Part shown: positions 36,346-45,036 of the stretch, one piece after another
How positions within the stretch are numbered: the stretch's first letter is position 1
Layout: the number at the start of each line of letters is the position of its first letter
Assembly (NCBI GenBank): GCA_050949415.1
Contig: JBMNFR010000009.1
Location: forward strand, 372,001-436,000
Source: JAAZKI01 sp012799905
GTDB lineage: Bacteria > Verrucomicrobiota > Lentisphaeria > Oligosphaerales > Oligosphaeraceae
DNA length: 64,000 bases
Reading direction: 5' to 3'
Notes under the pieces: model-generated
What the model was told of the DNA's origin: nothing
The model's input: the letters and a program-made list of their open reading frames with translations, nothing else
The model's database searches: none
Program-made: the position numbers and the translations under genes

Positions 36346-37640
36346 TGTACGTACCTCGCTTGCACGAGCACGTAGGAGCACGTAGTTCAAACTTTAGTTT
36401 GCCGTATGTCCCGCAGGCTTTAGCCTGCCGTACATCTCTCGCTTGCGAGAGCATGTAATTCAAACTTTTGCTTGCCGTATGTCTCTCGCTTGCCGGAGCA
36501 TGTAGTTCAAACTTTAGTTTGCTGTATGTCCCGCAGGCTTTAGCCTGCCGTATGTAGTTCAAACTTTAGTTTGCCGTATGTCCCGCAGGCTTTAGCCTGC
36601 CGTACGTAGTTCAAACTTTAGTTTGCTGTATGTCCCGCAGGCTTTAGCCTGCCGTACGTAGTTCAAACTTTAGTTTGCTGTATGTCCCGCAGGCTTTAGC
36701 CTGCCGTACGTAGTTCAAACTTTAGTTTGCCGTATGTCCCGCAGGCTTTAGCCTGCCGTACGTAGTTCAAACTTTAGTTTGCTGTATGTCCCGCAGGCTT
36801 TAGCCTGCCGTACGTAGTTCAAACTTTAGTTTGCTGTATGTCCCGCAGGCTTTAGCCTGCCGTACGTAGTTCAAACTTTAGTTTGCTGTATGTCCCGCAG
36901 GCTTTAGCCTGCCGTACGTAGTTCAAACTTTAGTTTGCCGTATGTCCCGCAGGCTTTAGCCTGCCGTACGTAGTTCAAACTTTAGTTTGCTGTATGTCCC
37001 GCAGGCTTTAGCCTGCCGTACGTAGTTCAAACTTTAGTTTGCTGTATGTCCCGCAGGCTTTAGCCTGCCGTACGTAGTTCAAACTTTAGTTTGCTGTATG
37101 TCCCGCAGGCTTTAGCCTGCCGTACGTAGTTCAAACTTTAGTTTGCCGTATGTCCCGCAGGCTTTAGCCTGCCGTACGTAGTTCAAACTTTAGTTTGCTG
37201 TATGTCCCGCAGGCTTTAGCCTGCCGTACGTAGTTCAAACTTTAGTTTGCCGTATGTCCCGCAGGCTTTAGCCTGCCGTACGTAGTTCAAACTTTAGTTT
37301 GCTGTATGTCCCGCAGGCTTTAGCCTGCCAACATGCAATTCAAACTTTAGCTTGCCGTATCTACCTCGCTTGCAGGAGCACGTAGTTCAAACTTTAGTTT
37401 GCCGTATGTCTCTCGCTTGCCGGAGCATGTAGTTCAAACTTTAGTTTGCTGTATGTCCCGCAGGCTTTAGCCTGCCGTACGTAGTTCAAACTTTAGTTTG
37501 CTGTATGTCCCGCAGGCTTTAGCCTGCCGTACGTAGTTCAAACTTTAGTTTGCCGTATGTCCCGCAGGCTTTAGCCTGCCGTACGTAGTTCAAACTTTAG
37601 TTTGCAGTATGTCCCGCAGGCTTTAGCCTGCCGTATCTAC
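36346..37640. repeat. Palindrome array 1: 26-bp-phased hairpins, 21 copies of the B palindrome
   Basis: The whole gap between two convergent genes is a tandem array. The main unit is 52 bp: palindrome B (GCAGGCTTTAGCCTGC), an 11-bp linker (CGTACGTAGTT), palindrome A (CAAACTTTAGTTTG) and an 11-bp linker (CYGTATGTCCC). B starts at 36533 and recurs every 52 bp without slippage to 37313 (16 copies), then in register again at 37460, 37512, 37564 and 37616, plus an early copy at 36413. A and B centres are 26 bp apart. Two spots carry a third palindrome, CTCTCGCTTGCGAGAG (36440 area), or its decayed forms. There are no spacers, so it is not a CRISPR array. Confidence 0.97.
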
Positions 37641-37651
37641 CTTAATTTCCT

Positions 37652-38497
37652 TCATCGCAGCGGCACGGCTGAGGTATGCTTCAAGCCCGGCATGTCAGTA
37701 CGTAGCAGCTCAATGTCGCTCTCTGCCAAAACCAAATCGACTGCAACGGCGTTTTCCGGCACATGCTTAGGGTTGCGCATCGCGGTCATGGTCGTGACCT
37801 GACGCTGCCCAAGCAGCCAGGCCAGAGCCAACTGCGGCAAGGTGCAGCCATATTGCCGACAAAGCCGGTCGGTCAATTCAGATGCGACAACGCCGCGAAG
37901 CGGCCGCCAGGCTTGCAACATGACGTCATGCCCCTGGCAAAATGTCAGCAAACCGAGCTCCGGCTCACGGTGGACAAGACTATAATGAACCTGGTTGACG
38001 ACAATCGGTGCACTTGAACACGCCATGGCACGCTGCAAGCGAGGCACGGCAAAATTGCTCACGCCAATGTTCCGAACCATGCCCTGCACAACCAACTCGT
38101 TCATCGCCCCAATCGTCTCCGGCAGTGGAACCTCCTCCGAGATCTGGTGGTACAGATACAAATCCAGGTAGTCCGTCCTCAAACGCCGCAGCGATTGCTC
38201 AGCTGCCCACAGGACGCTATCGCGGCCCAGATGCGTCTTCCAGACCTTCGAGGTCAAAAACAACTTTTCCCGCGGATATCCGGCTATAGCCTGCCCGATC
38301 AGCGTCTCGGCATGGCCTTCGGCATAGTATTCAGCGGTATCGATCAAAGTCAGGCCGGCTTTGATACCGGCCTGCAAAGCATGTACCTGGCCGACATCAT
38401 CATTATCGGGATTACGCGTGTCGCGCCCACCGAATTCCCAGGTTCCCATGCCGAGCGCCGGCATCGTAAAACCGCACTGCAATGTTTTCTGTTTCAC
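37652..38497 (-). CDS. Aldo/keto reductase
   Basis: A 281-aa NADPH-dependent oxidoreductase of the AKR superfamily (2,5-diketo-gluconate reductase-like). The catalytic tetrad is visible: Asp53 and Tyr58 in LIDTAEYY, Lys84 in LTSKVW and His117 in LDLYLYHQ. The cofactor region includes NIGVSNF, LAWLLGQ and AMRNPKHVPENA. It reduces aldehydes or ketones of sugars in the cytoplasm; the natural substrate is unknown. The gene is isolated and enclosed by two palindrome arrays in opposite orientation, the nearer one 11 bp from its stop codon. Confidence 0.92.
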   Translation of the reverse strand: MKQKTLQCGFTMPALGMGTWEFGGRDTRNPDNDDVGQVHALQAGIKAGLTLIDTAEYYAEGHAETLIGQAIAGYPREKLFLTSKVWKTHLGRDSVLWAAEQSLRRLRTDYLDLYLYHQISEEVPLPETIGAMNELVVQGMVRNIGVSNFAVPRLQRAMACSSAPIVVNQVHYSLVHREPELGLLTFCQGHDVMLQAWRPLRGVVASELTDRLCRQYGCTLPQLALAWLLGQRQVTTMTAMRNPKHVPENAVAVDLVLAESDIELLRTDMPGLKHTSAVPLR

Positions 38498-38671
38498 TTC
38501 AATACCCCTTGAACTGGGGGGGGCCTAGCAAAACCATCCGTTGGGTTGGTAGCTCCATAACGGGTGGGTGGCTTGATTTCTAAACTTGGTGAAAATAATA
38601 AGTGTCAACGACGTATTTTGCAAACGGCCTTTTGATAATGTGTGAATTTTTGTGATGAACACACTGAAGAT

Positions 38672-39758
38672 TGAACTACATACGGCAAGCAGAAGTTTGA
38701 GTTGCATGTTGGCAGGCTAAAGCCTGCGGGACATACGGCAAACTAAAGTTTGAACTACATGCTCCGGCAAGCGAGGGAAATACGGCAAGCGGAAGATTGA
38801 ACTACATGCGAGATACGTGAGATGTAAGCAGGCTAAAGCCTGCGGGACGTACGGCAAACTAAAGTTTGAACTACGTGCTCCGGCAAGCGAGGGAAATACG
38901 GCAAGCGGAAGATTGAACTACATGCGAGATACGTGAGATGTAAGCAGGCTAAAGCCTGCGGGACATACAGCAAACTAAAGTTTGAACTACATGCTCCGGC
39001 AAGCGAGGTACATACGGCAAGCGGAAGTTTGAATTGCATGTTGGCAGGCTAAAGCCTGCGGGACATACAGCAAACTAAAGTTTGAACTACATGCTCCGGC
39101 AAGCGAGGGAAATACGGCAAGCGGAAGATTGAACTACATGCTCCGGCAAGCGAGGTACATACGGCAAGCGGAAGTTTGAACTACATACGAGATACGTGAG
39201 ATGTAAGCAGGCTAAAGCCTGCGGGACGTACGGCAAACTAAAGTTTGAACTACGTGCTCCGGCAAGCGAGGGAAATACGGCAAGCGGAAGATTGAACTAC
39301 ATGCGAGATACGTGAGATGTAAGCAGGCTAAAGCCTGCGGGACATACAGCAAACTAAAGTTTGAACTACATGCTCCGGCAAGCGAGGGAAATACGGCAAG
39401 CAGAAGTTTGAATTGCATGTTGGCAGGCTAAAGCCTGCGGGACATACGGCAAACTAAAGTTTGAACTACATGCTCCGGCAAGCGAGGGAAATACGGCAAG
39501 CAGAAGTTTGAGTTGCATGTTGGCAGGCTAAAGCCTGCGGGACATACAGCAAACTAAAGTTTGAACTACATGCTCCGGCAAGCGAGGGAAATACGGCAAG
39601 CGGAAGATTGAACTACATGCGAGATACGTGAGATGTAAGCAGGCTAAAGCCTGCGGGACGTACAGCAAACTAAAGTTTGAACTACATGCTCCGGCAAGCG
39701 AGGGAAATACGGCAAGCAGAAGTTTGAACTACGTACGGCAAACTAAAGTTTAAACTAC
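38672..39758. repeat. Palindrome array 2 (inverted relative to array 1)
   Basis: About 1.1 kb upstream of the aldo/keto reductase. The same palindromes appear in complement orientation: GCAGGCTAAAGCCTGC (starting at 38712, 38828, 38944, 39044, 39207, 39323, 39423, 39523 and 39639) and CAAACTAAAGTTTG. These alternate with more decayed members such as CAAGCGGAAGTTTG, and with the words CTCCGGCAAGCGAGG and CGAGATACGTGAGATG. Super-units are mostly 100 or 116 bp, so this array is more diverged and more complex than array 1. Confidence 0.95.
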
Positions 39759-39982
39759 TACTGGTATCCATTAAAGTCCACTTCCGTCCATTGTCCACTG
39801 TCCACTAAAGTGCCTTATCCGGGGCGCCTAGCGCCTCCGCCTGCCGGAATTCCGAGTATCAATGGCTACCCTTTCCCTCAACACACCTATTAAATCAAGA
39901 GCATAGGTCTTCCCGATGAGCGGGCTGTGATGTATATTAATTAAAGAGTCGCCCAAGCACTTTTTGATTATTCCAAGTCGTC
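39759..39982. repeat. GTCCACT module with conserved TGCCTTATCCGG flank
   Basis: From 39770 to 39872: GTCCACTTCCGTCCATTGTC-type repeats, then TGCCTTATCCGG and AGTATCAATGG. This matches the end of the repeat block near 15,030-15,090 and, inverted, the block near 3331-3400. The remaining bases to 39982 should hold the promoter of the AEC transporter; there is no obvious ribosome binding site. Confidence 0.7.
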
Positions 39983-41005
39983 ATGTCTATTTTCACAGTC
40001 AGTTTCCTTGCCGTCTTCAAGCTCGTCATCGTCATTCTCATCGGTGTCTGGCTTGGTCGCAGCGGCATTCTTAACAAGCAGGCCCGCTTAGCTCTCAGCA
40101 AAGTCATCATCAAAGTCATGCTGCCGAGTTTGCTGATTGTCTCACTCAGCCAGAATGCCGGCATTGACAATCTCGGCAAATGGTCTTTTCTGCTTATCGC
40201 CGCCGCGCTATTCGCCCTCTTTGGCTTTATCATCGGTTGCCTTCTCAACCGACTTTTCCGCGTGCCGACGGGTCTGCGGCGCCTAGTCAGCGTCGCCACA
40301 TCCCTGGGCAACGCCAGTTATTTGCCCATGCCTCTGCTGGCGACAATCGCGGCTGGTGCGCCGTTGTTCGCACATGTTCCCGGCGCTGAATCGCGCAGCA
40401 TCGCCTACATTTCCGTTTACCTAATCTGCCACTCGCCCCTGCTCTGGCTTTTCGGCTATCCGCTCCTGTCCGGAAAATCCTGGCGCGAGATCAGCTGGCG
40501 CATGATTGCCAATCCGCCCTTGTTCGCTTCTGGCATCGGCCTTCTGCTCGCAGTAGTGCCTCCGCTCAACCGCCTCATCGTCCAGCCGGACGCTCCCTTG
40601 CGGGTTTTACTGGACGCCGGCCAGCTAATGAGCGCCGGTGTTTTTCCCTGCGCGCTGCTCATTCTGGGCGCCAACCTGGCGGAAAAACTCCCGGCCGGCG
40701 AAACCGTGCCCTGGAACGCCTACGCCGCATTAGTTCTGGGGCGCCTCGTCCTCATGCCGATTATCGGCTACGCCTTCACGCTCCTGGCTTGGCGACAAGG
40801 CTGGATTCCCGACGACCCGATGTTCGCCCTGGTCCTCATGATTGAAGCCTCGGTGCCGCCAGCCAACAACCTCATGCTCATGTGTCAAATGCATAAGCGC
40901 GGCGAAGCCGCCATCGCGCGTCTGCTGCTATGCGCCTACTGTCTGGCCGTACCGTCATTGACCATCGCAGTCACGGTCTTTCTGAAGGCCGTTGGCGGCA
41001 ACTAA
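39983..41005 (+). CDS. AEC-family transporter (auxin efflux carrier family)
   Basis: A 340-aa integral membrane protein with about 10 hydrophobic helices. Characteristic elements are the N-terminal VILIGVWLGRSGILNKQARLALSK, the conserved SLGNASYLPMPLL in the middle, and a C-terminal second repeat ending ASVPPANNLMLM. Bacterial members export or exchange organic acids such as malate or malonate. It is likely monocistronic; the next gene begins 67 bp downstream with its own strong ribosome binding site. The substrate is unknown. Confidence 0.9.
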   Translation: MSIFTVSFLAVFKLVIVILIGVWLGRSGILNKQARLALSKVIIKVMLPSLLIVSLSQNAGIDNLGKWSFLLIAAALFALFGFIIGCLLNRLFRVPTGLRRLVSVATSLGNASYLPMPLLATIAAGAPLFAHVPGAESRSIAYISVYLICHSPLLWLFGYPLLSGKSWREISWRMIANPPLFASGIGLLLAVVPPLNRLIVQPDAPLRVLLDAGQLMSAGVFPCALLILGANLAEKLPAGETVPWNAYAALVLGRLVLMPIIGYAFTLLAWRQGWIPDDPMFALVLMIEASVPPANNLMLMCQMHKRGEAAIARLLLCAYCLAVPSLTIAVTVFLKAVGGN

Positions 41006-41072
41006 ACGCCCGCGTCCGTGTCTAACCTGAAGTTAAAATCATTCAACTGTCTTGATTTAAGGAGATTTCATC

Positions 41073-41756
41073 ATGTTCCACACCCTTGATCCCTTGTATT
41101 GGTTATTCGCGATTCCCGGCCTGATCCTGTCGATGCTCGCCACCATGTACGTCAAATCGGCCTTTGCCAAGTATTCCCGAGTCAAATCCGCCCGCGGCAT
41201 GACCGGCGCCCAGGCCGCCTATGAGATGCTCCTGCGCAGCGGCGTGACTGACGTCAAAATCGAACCGGTCAACGGCTTTCTCAGCGACCACTATGACCCC
41301 ACCTCGCGGACGCTGCGGCTCTCGCCCGACGTGTATCACAGTTCGTCCCTGGCCGCCATCGGCGTCGCCTGCCACGAAGCCGGACACGCCTTGCAGCATG
41401 CCGGCAACTACGCCTGGCTTGGGCTGCGCACCAGCCTGGTGCCGGCGGCGTCAATTGGCAGCAACTTCGCCTACATCCTATTTTTCTTGGGGCTATTCAT
41501 CAACAGCATGATGTTAATCAAGATCGGCATCATTCTATTTACTGCGGCTGTTGCCTTCTCCATTGTCACCTTGCCGGTCGAATGGAATGCCAGCGCCCGG
41601 GCCAAGGTTGCCATGGTTGAGCACGGCATTGTCAGTGTCACAGAACGCGAAGATGCCAGCGCTGTGCTGAACGCCGCCTTTCTGACCTACGTTGCCGCTG
41701 CGGTCAGCGCCATCCTGAATCTCCTCTACTTAATCTCCCGCTCCCGCCAACGCTAA
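41073..41756 (+). CDS. Membrane zinc metallopeptidase (YugP family)
   Basis: A 227-aa member of the neutral zinc peptidase family that includes Bacillus YugP. An N-terminal transmembrane helix (residues 8-26) is followed by the zinc motif HEAGHALQH (His101, Glu102, His105) and by three more hydrophobic segments (about 110-160 and 205-222). The ribosome binding site TTAAGGAG is strong. The DUF2760 gene follows after 12 bp, so the pair is probably an operon. The natural substrate in this family is not known. Confidence 0.9.
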   Translation: MFHTLDPLYWLFAIPGLILSMLATMYVKSAFAKYSRVKSARGMTGAQAAYEMLLRSGVTDVKIEPVNGFLSDHYDPTSRTLRLSPDVYHSSSLAAIGVACHEAGHALQHAGNYAWLGLRTSLVPAASIGSNFAYILFFLGLFINSMMLIKIGIILFTAAVAFSIVTLPVEWNASARAKVAMVEHGIVSVTEREDASAVLNAAFLTYVAAAVSAILNLLYLISRSRQR

Positions 41757-41768
41757 GGAGTCATTATA

Positions 41769-42332
41769 ATGGGAAAATTCCGCACTGCTTGGAGCGCCTT
41801 CTGGACTATCCTTAAATCACCCGCGCAAGCCGAAGCCTGGAAACGCCTGCAAGCGTCTCAAGCGCCTGATGCAACGGCGGCAAAGCCAACTGACGCTGCG
41901 GCGGCAAAGCCAGCGTCCGATGCTACGGTCGCAAAGCCAGCGGTGGGAGTGGCCAACGAAGCGGCTGTTTACACCCTGACCTTGCTGCAACGAGAAGCCC
42001 GCCTGGTCGATTTCCTGCAGGAAGACATCAGCCCGTATTCTGACGCCCAGGTCGGCGCTGCCGTCCGCAAAATCCATGCCGACTGCCGCCGGGTCTTGGA
42101 CAAATATTTCCATATTGAGCCGATCCGCAGCGAACCTGAGCAGTCCCGCCTGGACGTGCCCGAGGGCTTTGACGCCCGTCGTCTGCGGGTGACAGGCCGC
42201 AGCGCCGGTCAACCGCCTTTTGCGGCGACACTGATTCACCGCGGCTGGGTCGCCGCCAAAATCGACCTGCCGCAACGCAGTCAAGCGCGTGATCCACAGG
42301 TAATCTGCCCAGCTGAGGTCGAAGTCCAATGA
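41769..42332 (+). CDS. DUF2760-type protein
   Basis: A 187-aa protein whose last 125 residues match the DUF2760 pattern: YTLTLLQREARLVDFLQEDI, SDAQVGAAVRKIHADCRR, and a C-terminal ATLIHRGWVAAKIDLP. In other bacteria this domain often sits beside Hsp70-like chaperone genes, but none is here. Residues 33-62 are a low-complexity stretch of repeated Ala-Lys-Pro words (AAKPTDAAAAKPASDATVAKPA), probably a flexible linker that varies in length. Its ribosome binding site AAGGAG overlaps the end of the peptidase gene. The function is unknown. Confidence 0.85.
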   Translation: MGKFRTAWSAFWTILKSPAQAEAWKRLQASQAPDATAAKPTDAAAAKPASDATVAKPAVGVANEAAVYTLTLLQREARLVDFLQEDISPYSDAQVGAAVRKIHADCRRVLDKYFHIEPIRSEPEQSRLDVPEGFDARRLRVTGRSAGQPPFAATLIHRGWVAAKIDLPQRSQARDPQVICPAEVEVQ

Positions 42333-42728
42333 CAAGTAATCGGTCACTCATTGATATTCGGAAATCCGACGTGCAACGGTCTCAGGAAAGGGGCGAGGGG
42401 CGAGGGGCGAGGGGCGAGGGGCGAGGGGCGAGGGGCGAGGGGCGAGGGGCGAGAATTAGGGGCGAGGGGCTGAATGCTGAATGTTGAATGCTGAATGCTG
42501 AATGTTAAGGCGCATTTCATAATTCATAATTCATAATTCATAATTCATAATTCGTTAAGGGCGAGGGGCGAGAGTGAGTTTGGTCCACACCGTCCGCCAT
42601 GTCCACACCGTCCACATTTTTTGCGCCGCAGGCGCTTAACCATGCTTAACCCCTGGCTTTAGCCTGGGGGGAGGCATACCCCAAAACAGGCGCCTTGTAA
42701 AGGCGCTACAGAAGACTGACCCATTACC
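42333..42728. repeat. Cluster of heptanucleotide tandem repeats and a REP-like hairpin element
   Basis: No gene. In order: the word aatcggtcactcattgatat shared with the 14.8-kb block; nine perfect GGGGCGA heptamers (42390-42452); about five TGAATGC/TGAATGT heptamers (42470-42506); about six CATAATT heptamers (42518-42553); two more GGGGCGA; GTCCAC words (42582-42616); and a hairpin element at 42622-42715 with GCGCCGCAGGCGC, CCCCTGGCTTTAGCCTGGGG and GCGCCTTGTAAAGGCGC palindromes. The last element has an inverted partner at 45071-45165. It ends about 12 bp before the birA start, so any birA transcript begun upstream carries these hairpins. Confidence 0.9.
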
Positions 42729-43595
42729 ATGACTACTCCTGACGATGACAATTTTTCCCAGGCGCAGCTCTGTCCTGGTGACAGCCAGCCCGATGCGGCC
42801 GCAGTCACTCCATGGCTGAAAACTACCGTCCTGGGACGACGCCTGTTGTTTTTTCCGGAATTGGCTTCCTCCAACCTGACCACGGCTGAACATGGCGCTG
42901 CCGGCGAGCCTGAAGGCCTGGTCGTAGTCGCTGACCATCAAGTCGCTGGCCGGGGACGCATGGCCAGAACCTGGTTCTCTCCGCCGTGCTGCAATCTCTA
43001 TGTCACCCTCCTGCTCCGTCCGTCGCTGTCGCCTGCCGCCATTCCGCAGCTGGCCATCGTCACCGCCGTCGCCATTCGCCGCGCCATCCGCGAAATCCTC
43101 CCCGACCTCGCCGTCGCCATCAAATGGCCCAATGACCTGCTCGTCCAGAATCGGAAACTATGCGGCATTCTCTGTGAAATGACCTGCGAAGGCCAGAAGA
43201 CCAGCCATGCGGTCGTCGGCTTCGGCGTCAACGTCAATGTTGACGCTGCTATTTGGCCGCCCGAACTGCGCCCGACCGCAGTTTCGCTACGCTCCGCCAC
43301 CGGTCAAATCGTCAACCGCGCTCAGCTGCTCGCGGCTATCCTCAACCATTTCGAACCGCTCTACCAGGAATGGCTCGCCACCGGGAATCTGACTACGATA
43401 CGCTCTGAATGGCAACAAGCCTCAGCGCTGGAAGGCAAAACTGTCACCGTCACCCAGTTTGAACAAAACATCACCGGAAAAGCCCAAGGCATCACTCCCG
43501 AGGGCGCACTTATCCTCCAACTCCAGGATGGAACTGAAAAAATCATCCATGCCGGAGACGCCCATATCGGCACCAAACAAGCGCAAAATGCGTAG
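42729..43595 (+). CDS. birA: Biotin--[acetyl-CoA-carboxylase] ligase, catalytic type
   Basis: A 288-aa biotin protein ligase that activates biotin as biotinyl-AMP and attaches it to a lysine of carboxyl-carrier proteins. The adenylate-binding loop is GRGRMARTW (74-82), followed by KWPNDLLV and LCGILCEM; the C-terminal small beta domain ends the protein. There is no N-terminal winged helix, so it is a group I ligase without repressor function. No ribosome binding site is evident before the ATG, and a hairpin-rich repeat lies immediately upstream. It is flanked on the other side by a second heptamer array. Confidence 0.93.
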   Translation: MTTPDDDNFSQAQLCPGDSQPDAAAVTPWLKTTVLGRRLLFFPELASSNLTTAEHGAAGEPEGLVVVADHQVAGRGRMARTWFSPPCCNLYVTLLLRPSLSPAAIPQLAIVTAVAIRRAIREILPDLAVAIKWPNDLLVQNRKLCGILCEMTCEGQKTSHAVVGFGVNVNVDAAIWPPELRPTAVSLRSATGQIVNRAQLLAAILNHFEPLYQEWLATGNLTTIRSEWQQASALEGKTVTVTQFEQNITGKAQGITPEGALILQLQDGTEKIIHAGDAHIGTKQAQNA

Positions 43596-43898
43596 TAATA
43601 CGGTTGCGTTATCCGCAGATTTTTTTAGGGGCGAGGGGCGAGGGGCGAGGGGCGAGGGGCGAGGGGCGAGGGGCGAGGGGCGAGGGGCGAGTTTGGACTA
43701 CCCCGTCCACACCGTCCTCCCTGTCCACCACGTCCACCCTGTCCACATTTTTTTGCGCCGCAGGCGCTTAAAACTGACCCCACGCGCTTTTCTGCACCCC
43801 GGCGATTTGATTTCATCAGCCTATATACTATATTTACTTTTAGCTCCAATGGATTTCTATCCATCATTGATGAAAAATGTGCAACAGGAGGTCACATC
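43596..43898. repeat. GGGGCGA heptamer array and GTCCAC words between birA and the Fe-S protein gene
   Basis: Nine perfect GGGGCGA copies (43628-43690), GAGTTTGGA, GTCCAC words (about 43706-43748), then TTTTTTTGCGCCGCAGGCGC followed by CTTAAAA. The last part is a truncated copy of the hairpin element at 42617-42715, lacking its central palindromes. The final 30 bases include the strong GGAGG ribosome binding site of the next gene. Confidence 0.9.
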
Positions 43899-44957
43899 AT
43901 GGCTACCATGAGCAGGGCATTCAACACGGTGGACTTGCAGGACCCGGTCAAAGCGGCCGAGTATGTCAAGCGCAAGGCTCTGGAATTTGGCGCTGATGCG
44001 GTCGGCATCGGCAACATTGAGCGCTGGTGCGACGCTCCGATCCAGATGGACCCGAAGCAGATCATGCCGGAGTGCAAATCAATTGTCGGCATGGTGTTCC
44101 GGGTTGAGCGCGGCAGTTTGCGCGGCATCGAGGAAGGGACGTATTTCAGCAACTATTCGGCGATGGGCTACGGCGGCCTGACCTACCTGTACATCCCGAT
44201 GACGGTCATCAACCTGACCAAGGCCATTGAGGACGAGGGCTACGAAGCCATTCCGATGGGACACCAGAGCGACTGGCGCGCCATTGACAACGGGGGCTAT
44301 GCCCGTCCGAACTACAGCCGCCCTGCCCGCCCGGGCCAAGCAATGCCCGACATCATGATCCACCTGCGCATCGCAGCGTATCTCTGCGGCCTGGGCGAAA
44401 TCGGCTTCAGCAAGATGTTCCTGTCGCCGCAATTCGGCCCTCGCAACCGCATCGGCATTATCTTGACCGACCTGGAACTGGCGCCAGACCCGATCTACGA
44501 CGGCCCGCAACTCTGCAACCGCTGCATGGCCTGCGTCAAAGCCTGTCCCGGCCAATGCCTCCCTGCTGACAAGACGATCAAAACCAACCTGGCCGGCCAT
44601 GAGGTCGAATGGAGCGACATTGACATCAAGCGATGCAGCATCATCTTCCGTGGCGGCGTCCCGACTGACACTGTCCAGGAAGACCCCTACATGACCGACG
44701 TCCCGACCTCGGTGCCGGGCGACTACAGCCCCTTCCGGCACAAGCCGAGAACCGTCTACAACACCGGTCAAGCCGTGTGCGGCGCTCGCGGCTGCACCCG
44801 CGCCTGCATGATCAGCCTCGAAAGCCGCGGCGTCTTGCAGAATTCCTTCAAGCAGAAATTCCGCCGTCGGCCGACTTGGTCGGTTGACTGGAGCAAAGAA
44901 CCCGAATATGCCCCGGGAACCATGTTCCGCGAGCCTCCGAAAGTCGAGATCGACTGA
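43899..44957 (+). CDS. Epoxyqueuosine reductase/reductive dehalogenase-like Fe-S protein
   Basis: A 352-aa soluble protein related to the QueG and reductive dehalogenase group, which use cobalamin and two 4Fe-4S clusters. A ferredoxin-like motif CNRCMACVKACPGQC provides Cys206, 209, 212 and 216 (and 220), and a second cysteine group lies at 294, 299 and 303 (CGARGCTRACM), unusually far away. The N-terminal half matches the nitroreductase-like cobalamin domain in style (VGIGNIERW, HLRIAAYLCGLGEIGFSKMFLSPQFGPRNRIGIILTD). It lacks a twin-arginine signal, so it is not a typical respiratory dehalogenase. The ribosome binding site CAGGAGG is ideal. It could be a QueG paralogue with another substrate. 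Confidence 0.75.
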   Translation: MATMSRAFNTVDLQDPVKAAEYVKRKALEFGADAVGIGNIERWCDAPIQMDPKQIMPECKSIVGMVFRVERGSLRGIEEGTYFSNYSAMGYGGLTYLYIPMTVINLTKAIEDEGYEAIPMGHQSDWRAIDNGGYARPNYSRPARPGQAMPDIMIHLRIAAYLCGLGEIGFSKMFLSPQFGPRNRIGIILTDLELAPDPIYDGPQLCNRCMACVKACPGQCLPADKTIKTNLAGHEVEWSDIDIKRCSIIFRGGVPTDTVQEDPYMTDVPTSVPGDYSPFRHKPRTVYNTGQAVCGARGCTRACMISLESRGVLQNSFKQKFRRRPTWSVDWSKEPEYAPGTMFREPPKVEID

Positions 44958-44987
44958 GACACAGCTTTATCCTACGCCATTAGCTTT

Positions 44988-45036
44988 CCGGCCCCGTCGC
45001 AACCACGCCTGGTCGCGGCGGGGTCGGTTTAATTTT
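44988..45036 (+). terminator. Terminator after the QueG-like gene
   Basis: A 13-bp stem (CCGGCCCCGTCGC with GCGGCGGGGTCGG, two G-U pairs) followed by TTTAATTTT, 31 bp after the stop codon. Confidence 0.8.

Noticed and set aside
36346..39758. Possible CRISPR array
   Set aside because: Units are contiguous and almost identical over their whole length; there are no unique spacers, and no cas gene is nearby. The Cas4-like nuclease at 49.5 kb has AddB/RecB-type context.
43459..43911. 150-codon plus-strand frame with Gly-Arg repeats
   Set aside because: Created by the GGGGCGA heptamers read in frame; it overlaps birA out of frame.
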